Origin: Flavipsychrobacter sp.
GTDB taxonomy: Bacteria > Bacteroidota > Bacteroidia > Chitinophagales > Chitinophagaceae
Length of the DNA: 64,000 nucleotides
Reading direction: 5' to 3'
Assembly (NCBI GenBank): GCA_016786615.1
Contig: JAEUVX010000004.1
Span: 62,001 to 126,000 of the forward strand
Part shown: piece after piece, positions 35,439 through 42,562 of the stretch
Numbering within the stretch: the stretch's first letter is position 1
Layout of the letters: each line of letters begins with the position of its first letter
The notes under the pieces: generated by a model
What the model saw: only the letters and a program-made list of their open reading frames with translations
Told to the model about the DNA's origin: nothing
Database searches by the model: none
Position numbers and translations under genes: made by a program

Positions 35439-37289
35439 TTAAAAAACACTGATGCCGAATGTCCAGCCGAGCCAGCTGCTTACATAGGTATCGTGTTGGC
35501 TATGTATAGTGCCTTTGTATGGCAGATCGCTGCGATAGCCTGCGGGGAATACAGTTTGGTCGATATAGCTGAAGCTGTATGAAGGCCCTGCAAATGCGGT
35601 AAGGAATTTATTGAACTTATAATTGAATGCCATATCAATTCTGCCCAGCCCGTTTACAAATTGCCAGTCGCCCAGGTATAATTGATTGAGTGTTATTTCG
35701 GGGTTTACAGACAATCGTTTGTTAAGTTTTATCTGCCCACCCCAGCCATAGCCGAAAGTATATGCCTCTGCGTTGTTACCTATATTGGCACCAAACGAAA
35801 GTATTGTGTAGAGATTGCGGTTGCCGAATTTTCCGGCAACATGCAGGTTGGTTACTTCGTTGCTTGATATGGAAATTTTATGATAGCCTTTGAGGATGAA
35901 ATTGAAGAATCCGATGCTGACACCCGATGAAGTATCTGCAACATTTACAAGCCCTATCTGTACACCTTTTACATGTTTTGCATAGTTCATGAAGGGTGAT
36001 ACCTGCGTGCCTTTCATGGTTTTGCGTGTTACATTGGCCATACCTGCAACCTGTACGCCATCCATATCGCCATTGGCAAGGTTTACAGTACCTGCAATCT
36101 GTGTGCCTTCAATATCGCCTTTTGCAAAATTGGCAGTACCTGCAATCTGTGCGCCATGTACATGATTGTTGGCAAGGTTTACAGTACCTGCAATCTGTGT
36201 GCCGATAACCGTGTCTTTTGCCATATTAGCGATGCCGCTGCCTTGTATGCCTACCGTTTTACCCCATACATGGTTGTATGCGCCTGCTACCTGCAAACCT
36301 GTAAGGCTGTTGTTTACAAAATTGGCAATACCTGCAAACTGCCATCCTTCTGATGCTTTCAGCACATGGTTATATACACCTGCTATCTGCAGGCCGCTTA
36401 CTCTGCCGCCGGCAATATTAAATACACCTGCAACTTCTGCGCCGCGCACATCGGTTTTCAGTATGTTGAATACACCTGCCATTTCAAAACCATTAAGCCC
36501 GCCCGAGTAGCCACCCAGCAGGTTGAATGAAAAATGGTTTACTGCCTGTCCGCTCATTTTACCATGTGTGCCTACACCCGGTATCAGTGATGTCTGGTAG
36601 GGCTTGTCTGCGAAAAATTTGCCGAGGTTCATGCCCTGCATACGTTGCCTCGATGAAAGAAACATACGGCTGAGCCAGTTGCCTTCCACGCCGTTTTTCT
36701 TCGTTATTACAAACGTATCCAGTTCAAAGTTTTTTGGTTTGATGCCTACACGCACATCCTGCCTGTAGCTTGCATTGATGATAACGGCTGTATCGGTGTA
36801 CCATGATTTGCTGACAGATATCACAGCAGGTTTGTTCCTGTCCTTCAACCGCAGGCGGAAGTAACCGAGCTCGTTGGTAAGTGTGCTGACGAATTGTGTT
36901 TTCTCGTACACGCTGGCGTAGGCAATATTCTCGCCGGTCAGGTCGTCTTTTACATACCCCGTTGCATACCAGAACATTGCCGATGATGGTTGGATGATGA
37001 TATGTGTTTGTGTTTCGGCGTACTCAAAGTTTTTATCGAAGAGAATATTCAGTATCTGCTTTACCGATTTCTGTTGTACGGATATTGAAACAAGACTGTC
37101 GTCCTGTATCAGATCACTGTTGTAAGAAAAATAAAAACCGCCCTGCCTGCCGATGGTTTTCAATACCTCGCCAACAGGCCTGCGTTTGGCATCTATACTT
37201 ACCTGTTTATTTAAAAAGCTTTGAGCCATTGATGTCAATGGCGCAAAGAACAATACTATAATGAGTGATAGCTTGTATAAAAAATGCAT
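35439..37289 (-). CDS. STN and carboxypeptidase-like domain protein with surface repeats instead of a TonB barrel
   Basis: A 616-residue exported protein. Domains in order: signal peptide (ending TSMAQ); STN domain at about 23 to 100 (VSIDAKRRPVGEVLKTIGRQ, SYNSDLI, ILNILFDKNFEYA), the fold FecR-type anti-sigma factors contact in FecA; carboxypeptidase-like domain at about 108 to 190 (YVKDDLTGENIAYASVYEKT); a linker; about thirteen 16-residue repeats at roughly 265 to 470 (GTQIAGTVNLANGDMD, GLQIAGVYNHVLKASE); and a probable small barrel at the C-terminus. There is no plug and no 22-strand barrel. It lies 9 bases after the FecR gene, so it is the expected signal-input partner. Confidence 0.85.
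   Translation of the reverse strand: MHFLYKLSLIIVLFFAPLTSMAQSFLNKQVSIDAKRRPVGEVLKTIGRQGGFYFSYNSDLIQDDSLVSISVQQKSVKQILNILFDKNFEYAETQTHIIIQPSSAMFWYATGYVKDDLTGENIAYASVYEKTQFVSTLTNELGYFRLRLKDRNKPAVISVSKSWYTDTAVIINASYRQDVRVGIKPKNFELDTFVITKKNGVEGNWLSRMFLSSRQRMQGMNLGKFFADKPYQTSLIPGVGTHGKMSGQAVNHFSFNLLGGYSGGLNGFEMAGVFNILKTDVRGAEVAGVFNIAGGRVSGLQIAGVYNHVLKASEGWQFAGIANFVNNSLTGLQVAGAYNHVWGKTVGIQGSGIANMAKDTVIGTQIAGTVNLANNHVHGAQIAGTANFAKGDIEGTQIAGTVNLANGDMDGVQVAGMANVTRKTMKGTQVSPFMNYAKHVKGVQIGLVNVADTSSGVSIGFFNFILKGYHKISISSNEVTNLHVAGKFGNRNLYTILSFGANIGNNAEAYTFGYGWGGQIKLNKRLSVNPEITLNQLYLGDWQFVNGLGRIDMAFNYKFNKFLTAFAGPSYSFSYIDQTVFPAGYRSDLPYKGTIHSQHDTYVSSWLGWTFGISVF
35985..36495 (-). repeat. 48-bp in-frame tandem repeat array encoding the surface repeats
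   Basis: The repeat part of the STN protein is visible in DNA as units of about 48 bp. One stretch of 35 bases is identical at 36073-36107 and 36169-36203, exactly 96 bp (two units) apart, while other copies have diverged. This indicates recent duplication or gene conversion within the array. Confidence 0.8.
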
Positions 37290-37298
37290 GAATAGCTC

Positions 37299-38252
37299 TT
37301 ACTTTAAGATAATCTGTTCCCCCGTTTTTTCTACGTTGATATTGAATGTTTCGCCGATGACGCTGAGGATGTTATCAAGTGGCTGGTTGTGAAACGTGGT
37401 TGTGAGGCGCAAATCGTTCAGCTCGCTGTTGGTAATCACGATTTTTGTATCATAAGCTTCGTTCAGTACAGGTACCAAACGGCTCAGTGGTGTGTTGTTG
37501 CAAACAAACTCTTTGGTGCGGTAGTAGTTGTGCAGTTCGTCATCCGTAGTTTCTTTTACAGGTAATGCCCTGTTTTTCTTTACGGTAGCTTTTTCTTTAG
37601 GGTTCAATATTACGCCTTTCAGGTTTTTGCTTACCTGTACTACGCCTGTCTCTACAATTACTTCCGTTTCGTTGCTGCTGCTTTTTACATTGAATGAAGT
37701 TCCCACAACGCGCACATCGGCCTCGTTGGCATGTATGATGAAAGGTTTGCTTTTGTCGGGTGTTACATTAAAGAATGCCTCACCTTGCAATGTTACCTCG
37801 CGGCTATCGCCGGTAAAGTTTTTAGGGTAAGATATAGATGCGTGTTTGTTCAGTGTAACGGTAGTGCCGTCGGGTAGGGTTTGTGCCAGTACCGTACCAT
37901 CAGACTCCAGTGTGATGATGCGCCCGCTATACAGGTAGAAGTATGCCATGTAGCTGCCGCCAATCATCATGATGAGGGCTGCGGCTACGCGCATCCAGTT
38001 GGTGCGCCTGCCAAGCGGTATGGTTTTGGGTGCTGCAGGTTGTGCTGCTATTTTTTGTTTGAATTTTTGCCATGCTGCATTTTCATCAACGGTACTTACG
38101 GCTTCCAGTTTTTTGCTTTCAACCCATACATAGCGTAGCTGTTCCAGATATTTTTTATTACCCTCGTCTGCGGCAGCCCATGCTTCCACTTGCCTGCGCT
38201 CTTCGGGCGATGCTTCGCCCAGCAGGTATTTTACCGGCAGGTCATCGTTCAT
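37299..38252 (-). CDS. FecR-family anti-sigma factor
   Basis: A 317-residue inner-membrane protein starting at the ATG at 38252; a GTG at 38273 could add 7 residues. The cytoplasmic N-terminus (VKYLLGEASPEERRQVEAWA) would bind the sigma factor; one membrane helix follows at about 95 to 115 (RVAAALIMMIGGSYMAYFYL); the periplasmic part has the FecR domain (LPDGTTVTLNKHASISYPKN, GEAFFNVTPDKSKPFII) and a DUF4974 end (NTPLSRLVPVLNEAYDTKIV). It sits between the sigma gene and the STN gene, the standard FecI-FecR order. Confidence 0.93.
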   Translation of the reverse strand: MNDDLPVKYLLGEASPEERRQVEAWAAADEGNKKYLEQLRYVWVESKKLEAVSTVDENAAWQKFKQKIAAQPAAPKTIPLGRRTNWMRVAAALIMMIGGSYMAYFYLYSGRIITLESDGTVLAQTLPDGTTVTLNKHASISYPKNFTGDSREVTLQGEAFFNVTPDKSKPFIIHANEADVRVVGTSFNVKSSSNETEVIVETGVVQVSKNLKGVILNPKEKATVKKNRALPVKETTDDELHNYYRTKEFVCNNTPLSRLVPVLNEAYDTKIVITNSELNDLRLTTTFHNQPLDNILSVIGETFNINVEKTGEQIILK

Positions 38253-38282
38253 ATGGCTGTTGTTCGTGTTCACTTTCTATGT

Positions 38283-38849
38283 TTACATGTTTTGAAATAA
38301 AATCCACAATACCGGCAATAAATCTGCCATTTTGATACGCATCAGTTTCAGTGCTTTACCCATCTGGTTTTCAATCGTTTTTACTGAAAGCCCCATCCTA
38401 TCTGCAATTTCCCGATACTTCAATTCTTCAAACCTGCTCATCTGGAATATGGTGCGGCATTGTTCGGGTAGTTCTTCCAGTGCCTGCCTCAGTCTTTCTT
38501 CCAGTTGCAATACCTTTCCCTGCTGCGTACTGTTATCCATCTCACTATTGGTATGTACGGCGTAGTTTCTGTACGATGCTTTTACTTTTTCATGTTTCAG
38601 GTGATTAATGCAGTCGTTGTAAACCGCACGGTACAGGTATGCGTTGAGCGATTGCAGTTCCGTTATTTTTTCTTTTTTTTCCCACAGCTTTACAAATACA
38701 TTCTGTACTATTTCTTCCGCTTCGTCTTCATCCTTCAGTATAGTGCATGCGTAGGCGTGCAACCTCTTATAATGAGATTTGAATACTTCTTCGAACATTA
38801 TTTCGGTATCTGCCATATTGATGGTGGCGCTACCGTTCGTTATTTCCAT
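38283..38849 (-). CDS. ECF RNA polymerase sigma factor, FecI-like
   Basis: A 188-residue sigma factor with region 2 (MFEEVFKSHYKRLHAYACTI, DEAEEIVQNVFVKLW) and region 4 (ALEELPEQCRTIFQMSRFEE, YREIADRMGLSVKTIENQMG). The ATG at 38849 is chosen; another ATG at 38816 is possible. An open frame reaching 38960 is rejected because it would translate through the conserved GGCATAGGGGTA element at 38928-38939. It heads the sigma, FecR and STN gene set and probably reads its own promoter. Confidence 0.92.
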   Translation of the reverse strand: MEITNGSATINMADTEIMFEEVFKSHYKRLHAYACTILKDEDEAEEIVQNVFVKLWEKKEKITELQSLNAYLYRAVYNDCINHLKHEKVKASYRNYAVHTNSEMDNSTQQGKVLQLEERLRQALEELPEQCRTIFQMSRFEELKYREIADRMGLSVKTIENQMGKALKLMRIKMADLLPVLWILFQNM

Positions 38850-38927
38850 GCAGCCTGTGTGGTATCGGGGTGCAAAGATAACCGCTTCTGCCAATGCCAT
38901 TTGAAGTATGACAACCGTTTTAGCTTT

Positions 38928-38962
38928 TACCCCTATGCCTGACCCCTGATTTTTTTGCAAAT
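38928..38962 (-). promoter_or_regulatory. Candidate autoregulated ECF promoter: ATTTGCAAAAA and GGCATAGGGGTA
   Basis: On the minus strand ATTTGCAAAAA (38962-38952) is followed after 12 bases, which include a second AGGGGTCA, by GGCATAGGGGTA (38939-38928), 79 bases before the chosen sigma start. Both blocks recur upstream of the surface-repeat gene at 35409-35431. Confidence 0.55.
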
Positions 38963-39090
38963 ATCCGATATAGGATGCAAATAGCTGTAAATAAGGTGGT
39001 TATGTCTTGGTTTTTTTAATGAGATGTTAATTGCGCTGCATAATGAGGTTAACGGAATACAAACAGCCTGTTAATCATTGCATTATGCTT

Positions 39091-39108
39091 GCAATGGGTA
39101 GGGGGTAT
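39091..39108 (+). promoter_or_regulatory. TTGCAA and TAGGGGGTA motif upstream of the small plus-strand ORF
   Basis: CTTGCAATGGGTAGGGGGTA spans 39089-39107 on the plus strand and has the same block order as the minus-strand sites, with one extra G. It lies about 55 bases before the ATG at 39163. Confidence 0.4.
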
Positions 39109-39162
39109 GCAGCATATTTGTGTACCCTGATATAGGGGATTACAATAAAAAACACCACTATT

Positions 39163-39333
39163 ATGGAAACAAGTGAATATAAAAATCCCGCATACGGCTA
39201 CGAAACACCGGATGCGGGACCCGCCGACAAAGAAGCCGGGTTGAAATTTCTGTTATTCTTATTTATGACAGCTGTCGCTGCATTCGCTACTGCAGCCGTT
39301 ACTACAGTCGTGATTGCAACTGCTGTTGCATGA
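39163..39333 (+). CDS. 56-residue single-pass membrane small protein, antisense overlap
   Basis: ATG at 39163 to TGA at 39331 encodes 56 residues: an acidic, Pro/Tyr-rich N-terminus (METSEYKNPAYGYETPDAGP) and a long hydrophobic Ala/Thr/Val segment to the end. The last 75 bases overlap, on the opposite strand, the Cys-rich tail of the gene at 39259-40113. The leader is A-rich (AATAAAAAACACCACTATT) and a sigma-like motif lies upstream, which favours a real gene; however, the Ala/Thr/Val tail is partly forced by the antisense Cys/Ser repeats. Confidence 0.4.
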   Translation: METSEYKNPAYGYETPDAGPADKEAGLKFLLFLFMTAVAAFATAAVTTVVIATAVA

Positions 39334-40113
39334 TTGGTCGGAGTACTTGCCGTTTACATCATACTCCCTTATGCGTTTGAATGTTGCTTTGTCAACATCA
39401 ATAAAGATTTTCTTAACAGGATATGATGCTTTTGCAGGCATAACCGGGATTTGTTCAATCTTTTCGGTAGCCAGCAGGGCGTGTTCGTCAATCTCTTTAA
39501 TATAAGTAGTGCCTTCGCAATCGTTGCACTCACATTCTTCCTTAGTGCTGTATCGGGCATATACTTTCACTTTCAGTTTCGCAGTGCCGTTGCAGCGTTC
39601 TACATACGTTACTTTTTCTATCGGTGCATTGCTGTAGTAGAAGGCATTGCCGCATTCATTCATGATATACAGGTTGCAGCCGCCTTTAGCAGGCTTTATC
39701 AGCCAGCAGGAAATATTGCGTTGCCCGGTAAGAGCCAGCAGGCTATAGATATAATTATGCTTGCCATCGCCCAGCATACCTATTGCGCCGAAGGGGATAC
39801 TTGAACTTTCCAGCTTATTGATATTAAACGCAGGGTCTGCAACACCATTGTAACCAATGGCACTGAAGAGTGCATTGATTTCATTTTTGTACCTGTCGTC
39901 ATTTGCCAGTGCTTTCAGGTTTTTAAAATAAACATCCTTATTCACCACATGGCGCAAAGGGAGAAACTGCGGAGATGCCCCGAGCTTGGTAATAACCGCC
40001 GGTGTTTTATCTTTTGGCATATTAAAGATGCGGTGTTTATCGGCGCAGGGAGACTGTGCCAGTGCAGCTACATATTGCAACGCCAGCAAGCATAGCAAAA
40101 TACCTTTTTTCAT
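39259..40113 (-). CDS. Secreted protein with cysteine-rich C-terminal tail
   Basis: A 284-residue protein from the ATG at 40113 with a signal peptide ending AALAQ. The main part, about 240 residues, has scattered cysteines (KEECECNDCEGTTYI) and no recognised domain. The last 23 residues are a Cys/Ser/Asn tail with seven cysteines at spacings of three or four (SCNSSCNHDCSNGC, then SSECSDSC), suggesting a metal-binding or cross-linked tail. The gene is convergent with a small plus-strand ORF. Function unknown. Confidence 0.75.
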   Translation of the reverse strand: MKKGILLCLLALQYVAALAQSPCADKHRIFNMPKDKTPAVITKLGASPQFLPLRHVVNKDVYFKNLKALANDDRYKNEINALFSAIGYNGVADPAFNINKLESSSIPFGAIGMLGDGKHNYIYSLLALTGQRNISCWLIKPAKGGCNLYIMNECGNAFYYSNAPIEKVTYVERCNGTAKLKVKVYARYSTKEECECNDCEGTTYIKEIDEHALLATEKIEQIPVMPAKASYPVKKIFIDVDKATFKRIREYDVNGKYSDQSCNSSCNHDCSNGCSSECSDSCHK

Positions 40114-40204
40114 ACACGGATGTTTAGGAAAACAAGATACATATAAAATGATATTATGACAATAAACGGGTAATGCAATGCGGCAACAAACTGTAAATTG
40201 CAGC

Positions 40205-40909
40205 ATGTTCAGACATATTGGGGTATTATTCGCATTGCTATCGGTAGTGGCAGATGGCAGGGCACAGGTAGATGCCGGTATCGGTGCATCATTTGGTTTT
40301 CCTATGTTGTTTAACAGTAATGTCGGCGGCTACAACCATTCATCGGGTGTGCCGGGGGGTAAAGTGCAGCTTACGTACCAGCCTGCCAATGCAACTTTTG
40401 TGCCTACTCTGGCGGTAGAAGTAGCACCGTATGTATTGCCGGTAACCTTACTGGGAAATACCGACAGGGTATTGAACATGAACTTCTTTACCATGAATGC
40501 TATGCTGTATGGCAGGGTGCGCAAAGAGCTGCGCAATACTAAAGTACTGTATTATGGCGTGGGTGTAGGTGCAGCATATATGCAGGGCAGAAGCGTTGGG
40601 TTGAGTGGCAATCAGAACACCTATCTGACAGTAATAGAAGACTCTGCAGATTATATAAAAACGATAGCACCACAAGCTGCGTTTAATATAGAATATGTGA
40701 TGCCCGTATCGCAGGATGTGCCGCTGTATCTGGGTATTGGCGGGCAGGTGCTGTATAGCTATTATTTTGAAAGGCAGACAACATGGCGCATATCTGTAGT
40801 AGATGATAAATACAACCTGTATAACCTGAACCCGAAGCTGCAGGGCCATCTGCTGAACCCCGGTGTATATGTAGTACTGTATTACCGTTTTGGTGGTAGT
40901 AAATACTAA
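40205..40909 (+). CDS. Outer-membrane beta-barrel protein, unknown function
   Basis: A 234-residue protein from the ATG at 40205 with signal peptide ending DGRAQ. Glycine-rich amphipathic strands (VDAGIGASFGFPMLF, LYYGVGVGAAYMQG, PLYLGIGGQVLYSYYF) and a final VYVVLYYRF indicate a small outer-membrane barrel. Its last 4 bases overlap the end of the convergent rhomboid gene. An in-frame ATG at 40178 would precede the signal peptide and is less likely. Confidence 0.7.
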   Translation: MFRHIGVLFALLSVVADGRAQVDAGIGASFGFPMLFNSNVGGYNHSSGVPGGKVQLTYQPANATFVPTLAVEVAPYVLPVTLLGNTDRVLNMNFFTMNAMLYGRVRKELRNTKVLYYGVGVGAAYMQGRSVGLSGNQNTYLTVIEDSADYIKTIAPQAAFNIEYVMPVSQDVPLYLGIGGQVLYSYYFERQTTWRISVVDDKYNLYNLNPKLQGHLLNPGVYVVLYYRFGGSKY

Positions 40910-42480
40910 TTATTATTTGCTACCATATCGTTGCCTAGTACGAGCTTTGTTTGTATAAGTGCGTATGCGATGCCAAACATGATACCTGCAATCAGGCCAC
41001 CTATGTGCGCTACATAGTCCACATTTCCCTGAAAGCTCATAATAAGCCCGCCACCGGCATACAGCCAAACCAAACCTGAATATTTTTTGCGTTGCCGCTT
41101 TGGCAGGTACTTCATCAGCAATAAACCGAACATAGTACCGTAAAGCCCGAATATAGCCCCCGAAGCACCGGTACTGACATCGTAAATGTTTGAAAAAGCA
41201 CTGGCGATACCTGCAGCAACACCCGTAAAAAGATATGCACCCAGCAACCACCAGCTACGTATCAAAGGTTCTAAAGCAGCACCTGCTATGCCAAGGAACA
41301 GCATGTTTGAAAATAAATGGTACAGGTCTGCATGCAGGAACATGTAGGTTACCAATCGCCACAGTTCTCCGTGTATCAGCCCGAACAGGTAATTGCCACC
41401 AAACAGTACAATGCTTTCTGAGCCAAGAGCGGTGAGCCCGTGTGCTATTATTATCATCATTTGCAGTATGATGCAACACCAGATGATAACAGGTGTAACA
41501 TAGAGTCCGTTTTGCCCCGGTACCAGATAAGACAGGAAATGTTGCAGTTCATTGCTGTCTCCGTCGGTGCCTGCCCTGAACCTGCGCCATGCGGAAAGCC
41601 TGACACCAGGGAAGAATATCATCAGGAAGAAAGTAGTAGTGCTGATAAATAGTGATATGGCTGTAAACAGGAGTGAGTGCCCGCTACGCTGATTGAATGG
41701 TGTGAATACAGGTTTCAGTATTACAGCAGGATGATTTCTTGCATAGGTGGACGCAGTGTATATTATGGTGCTATATGCATAGTATTCGTTCGACGGCCTC
41801 AGTACCTCGAAGTACTGATGTTCGCCGGGATTAAAATAATCATAGTTGTTACGCACATCCGTTATGAACTTTGTCAGTGCTGTTTCCGTTTTTTTTCTGT
41901 TGGTACTTTTCTTCACAACCGTATCAAAAGGGTAGGCATACCAGTAGGTGACTTTGAATTTCGGGTGAATACTATCATATACAGGTGTAGCCGTCAGCAA
42001 TGAATACTCAATGTTTTTTCTGAAGCCGCCGCTTACCCACGACAAGGCACTCATTACTCCATTATTGGTATCGAACTTATAGTTTTTGATGGTGTAATAT
42101 TTTTGAACGTTGTTGGTATCAATGTCATTCAGGCTGTTGATATTATGCAGTTTGTAAGGGGCCGTTGCTATGTATTGTTGTGCATGGTACACAGGTATGG
42201 TAATAGCAATGATAGCTGCAAGGTTGTATATAATAAACCCGTTTTGATTGTAACCACCTAGGCTGAGGATACGAAGGCGCGGGCGCAGGTATTTCAGCAC
42301 AATAAAAATGCTGATAATGAGCGGGAGGTAGATATCCCACGCATTGCTGCTGAGGGGCAGTATATTCCATTTTTCATTAATCAGATACCTGAGCGCAGTA
42401 TAACCTGCCAGTATGCTGAAGGTGATAATGATATAAGGTATATATATAAGCCTGATTTTGAGGGCAAGGGTTGGTTTCAT
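40906..42480 (-). CDS. Rhomboid intramembrane serine protease with long N-terminal extension
   Basis: A 524-residue membrane protein. The C-terminal 200 residues are a rhomboid core: GELWRLVTYMFLHADLYHLF with the conserved HxxxN region, the catalytic serine in STGASGAIFGLYG and the catalytic histidine in YVAHIGGLIAGIMFG. It would cleave membrane-anchored substrates within the lipid bilayer. About 300 residues precede the core, with several membrane helices and a soluble part between roughly 100 and 250 containing VTYWYAYPFDTVVKKSTNRK; this extension matches no domain I know. Confidence 0.9.
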   Translation of the reverse strand: MKPTLALKIRLIYIPYIIITFSILAGYTALRYLINEKWNILPLSSNAWDIYLPLIISIFIVLKYLRPRLRILSLGGYNQNGFIIYNLAAIIAITIPVYHAQQYIATAPYKLHNINSLNDIDTNNVQKYYTIKNYKFDTNNGVMSALSWVSGGFRKNIEYSLLTATPVYDSIHPKFKVTYWYAYPFDTVVKKSTNRKKTETALTKFITDVRNNYDYFNPGEHQYFEVLRPSNEYYAYSTIIYTASTYARNHPAVILKPVFTPFNQRSGHSLLFTAISLFISTTTFFLMIFFPGVRLSAWRRFRAGTDGDSNELQHFLSYLVPGQNGLYVTPVIIWCCIILQMMIIIAHGLTALGSESIVLFGGNYLFGLIHGELWRLVTYMFLHADLYHLFSNMLFLGIAGAALEPLIRSWWLLGAYLFTGVAAGIASAFSNIYDVSTGASGAIFGLYGTMFGLLLMKYLPKRQRKKYSGLVWLYAGGGLIMSFQGNVDYVAHIGGLIAGIMFGIAYALIQTKLVLGNDMVANNN

Positions 42481-42500
42481 TGGAATTGTAATAATACCGT

Positions 42501-42532
42501 CAAAGATATTTGTTTGGCATCAGCTAAGCCAA
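42501..42532 (-). promoter_or_regulatory. Promoter of the rhomboid gene
   Basis: On the minus strand TTG (42532-42530), a 21-base spacer and TATCTTTG (42508-42501) match the Bacteroidota sigma-A consensus in both boxes and in spacing, 20 bases before the ATG at 42480. This is the best promoter in the window. Confidence 0.75.
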
Positions 42533-42549
42533 CCATTGCGGGAATTAAT

Positions 42550-42557
42550 TAAGTTTG
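42550..42557 (+). promoter_or_regulatory. -7 box TAAGTTTG next to the TPR gene start
   Basis: An exact TAnnTTTG ends 5 bases before the ATG at 42563, the same offset as at 8301-8308, predicting a leaderless or near-leaderless mRNA. A -33 TTG at correct spacing is not visible. Confidence 0.35.
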
Positions 42558-42562
42558 CAGCC

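Larger units (their letters stand above)
38850..39162. other. 313-base control region between the sigma gene and the small plus-strand ORF
   Basis: Apart from the sigma-side motif (38928-38962) and the similar plus-strand motif (39091-39108), this region shows only AT-rich sequence with no ORF of note. It is the likely promoter region for both directions. Confidence 0.6.

Noticed and set aside
35985-36495. Regular repeats suggesting a CRISPR array
   Set aside because: Units are in frame, about 48 bp without unique spacers, and encode the 16-residue surface repeats.
38850-38960. Longer start for the ECF sigma factor
   Set aside because: The added residues have no counterpart in ECF factors and the DNA carries the conserved GGCATAGGGGTA element.
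39186-39219. TCCCGCAT/ATGCGGGA as a terminator
   Set aside because: The loop is 18 bases, no T-run follows, and it lies inside the small membrane ORF.
42458-42562. ATG at 42458 as start of the TPR lipoprotein
   Set aside because: It lies within the divergent rhomboid gene and upstream of both promoters; the ATG at 42563 gives a clean lipoprotein signal.
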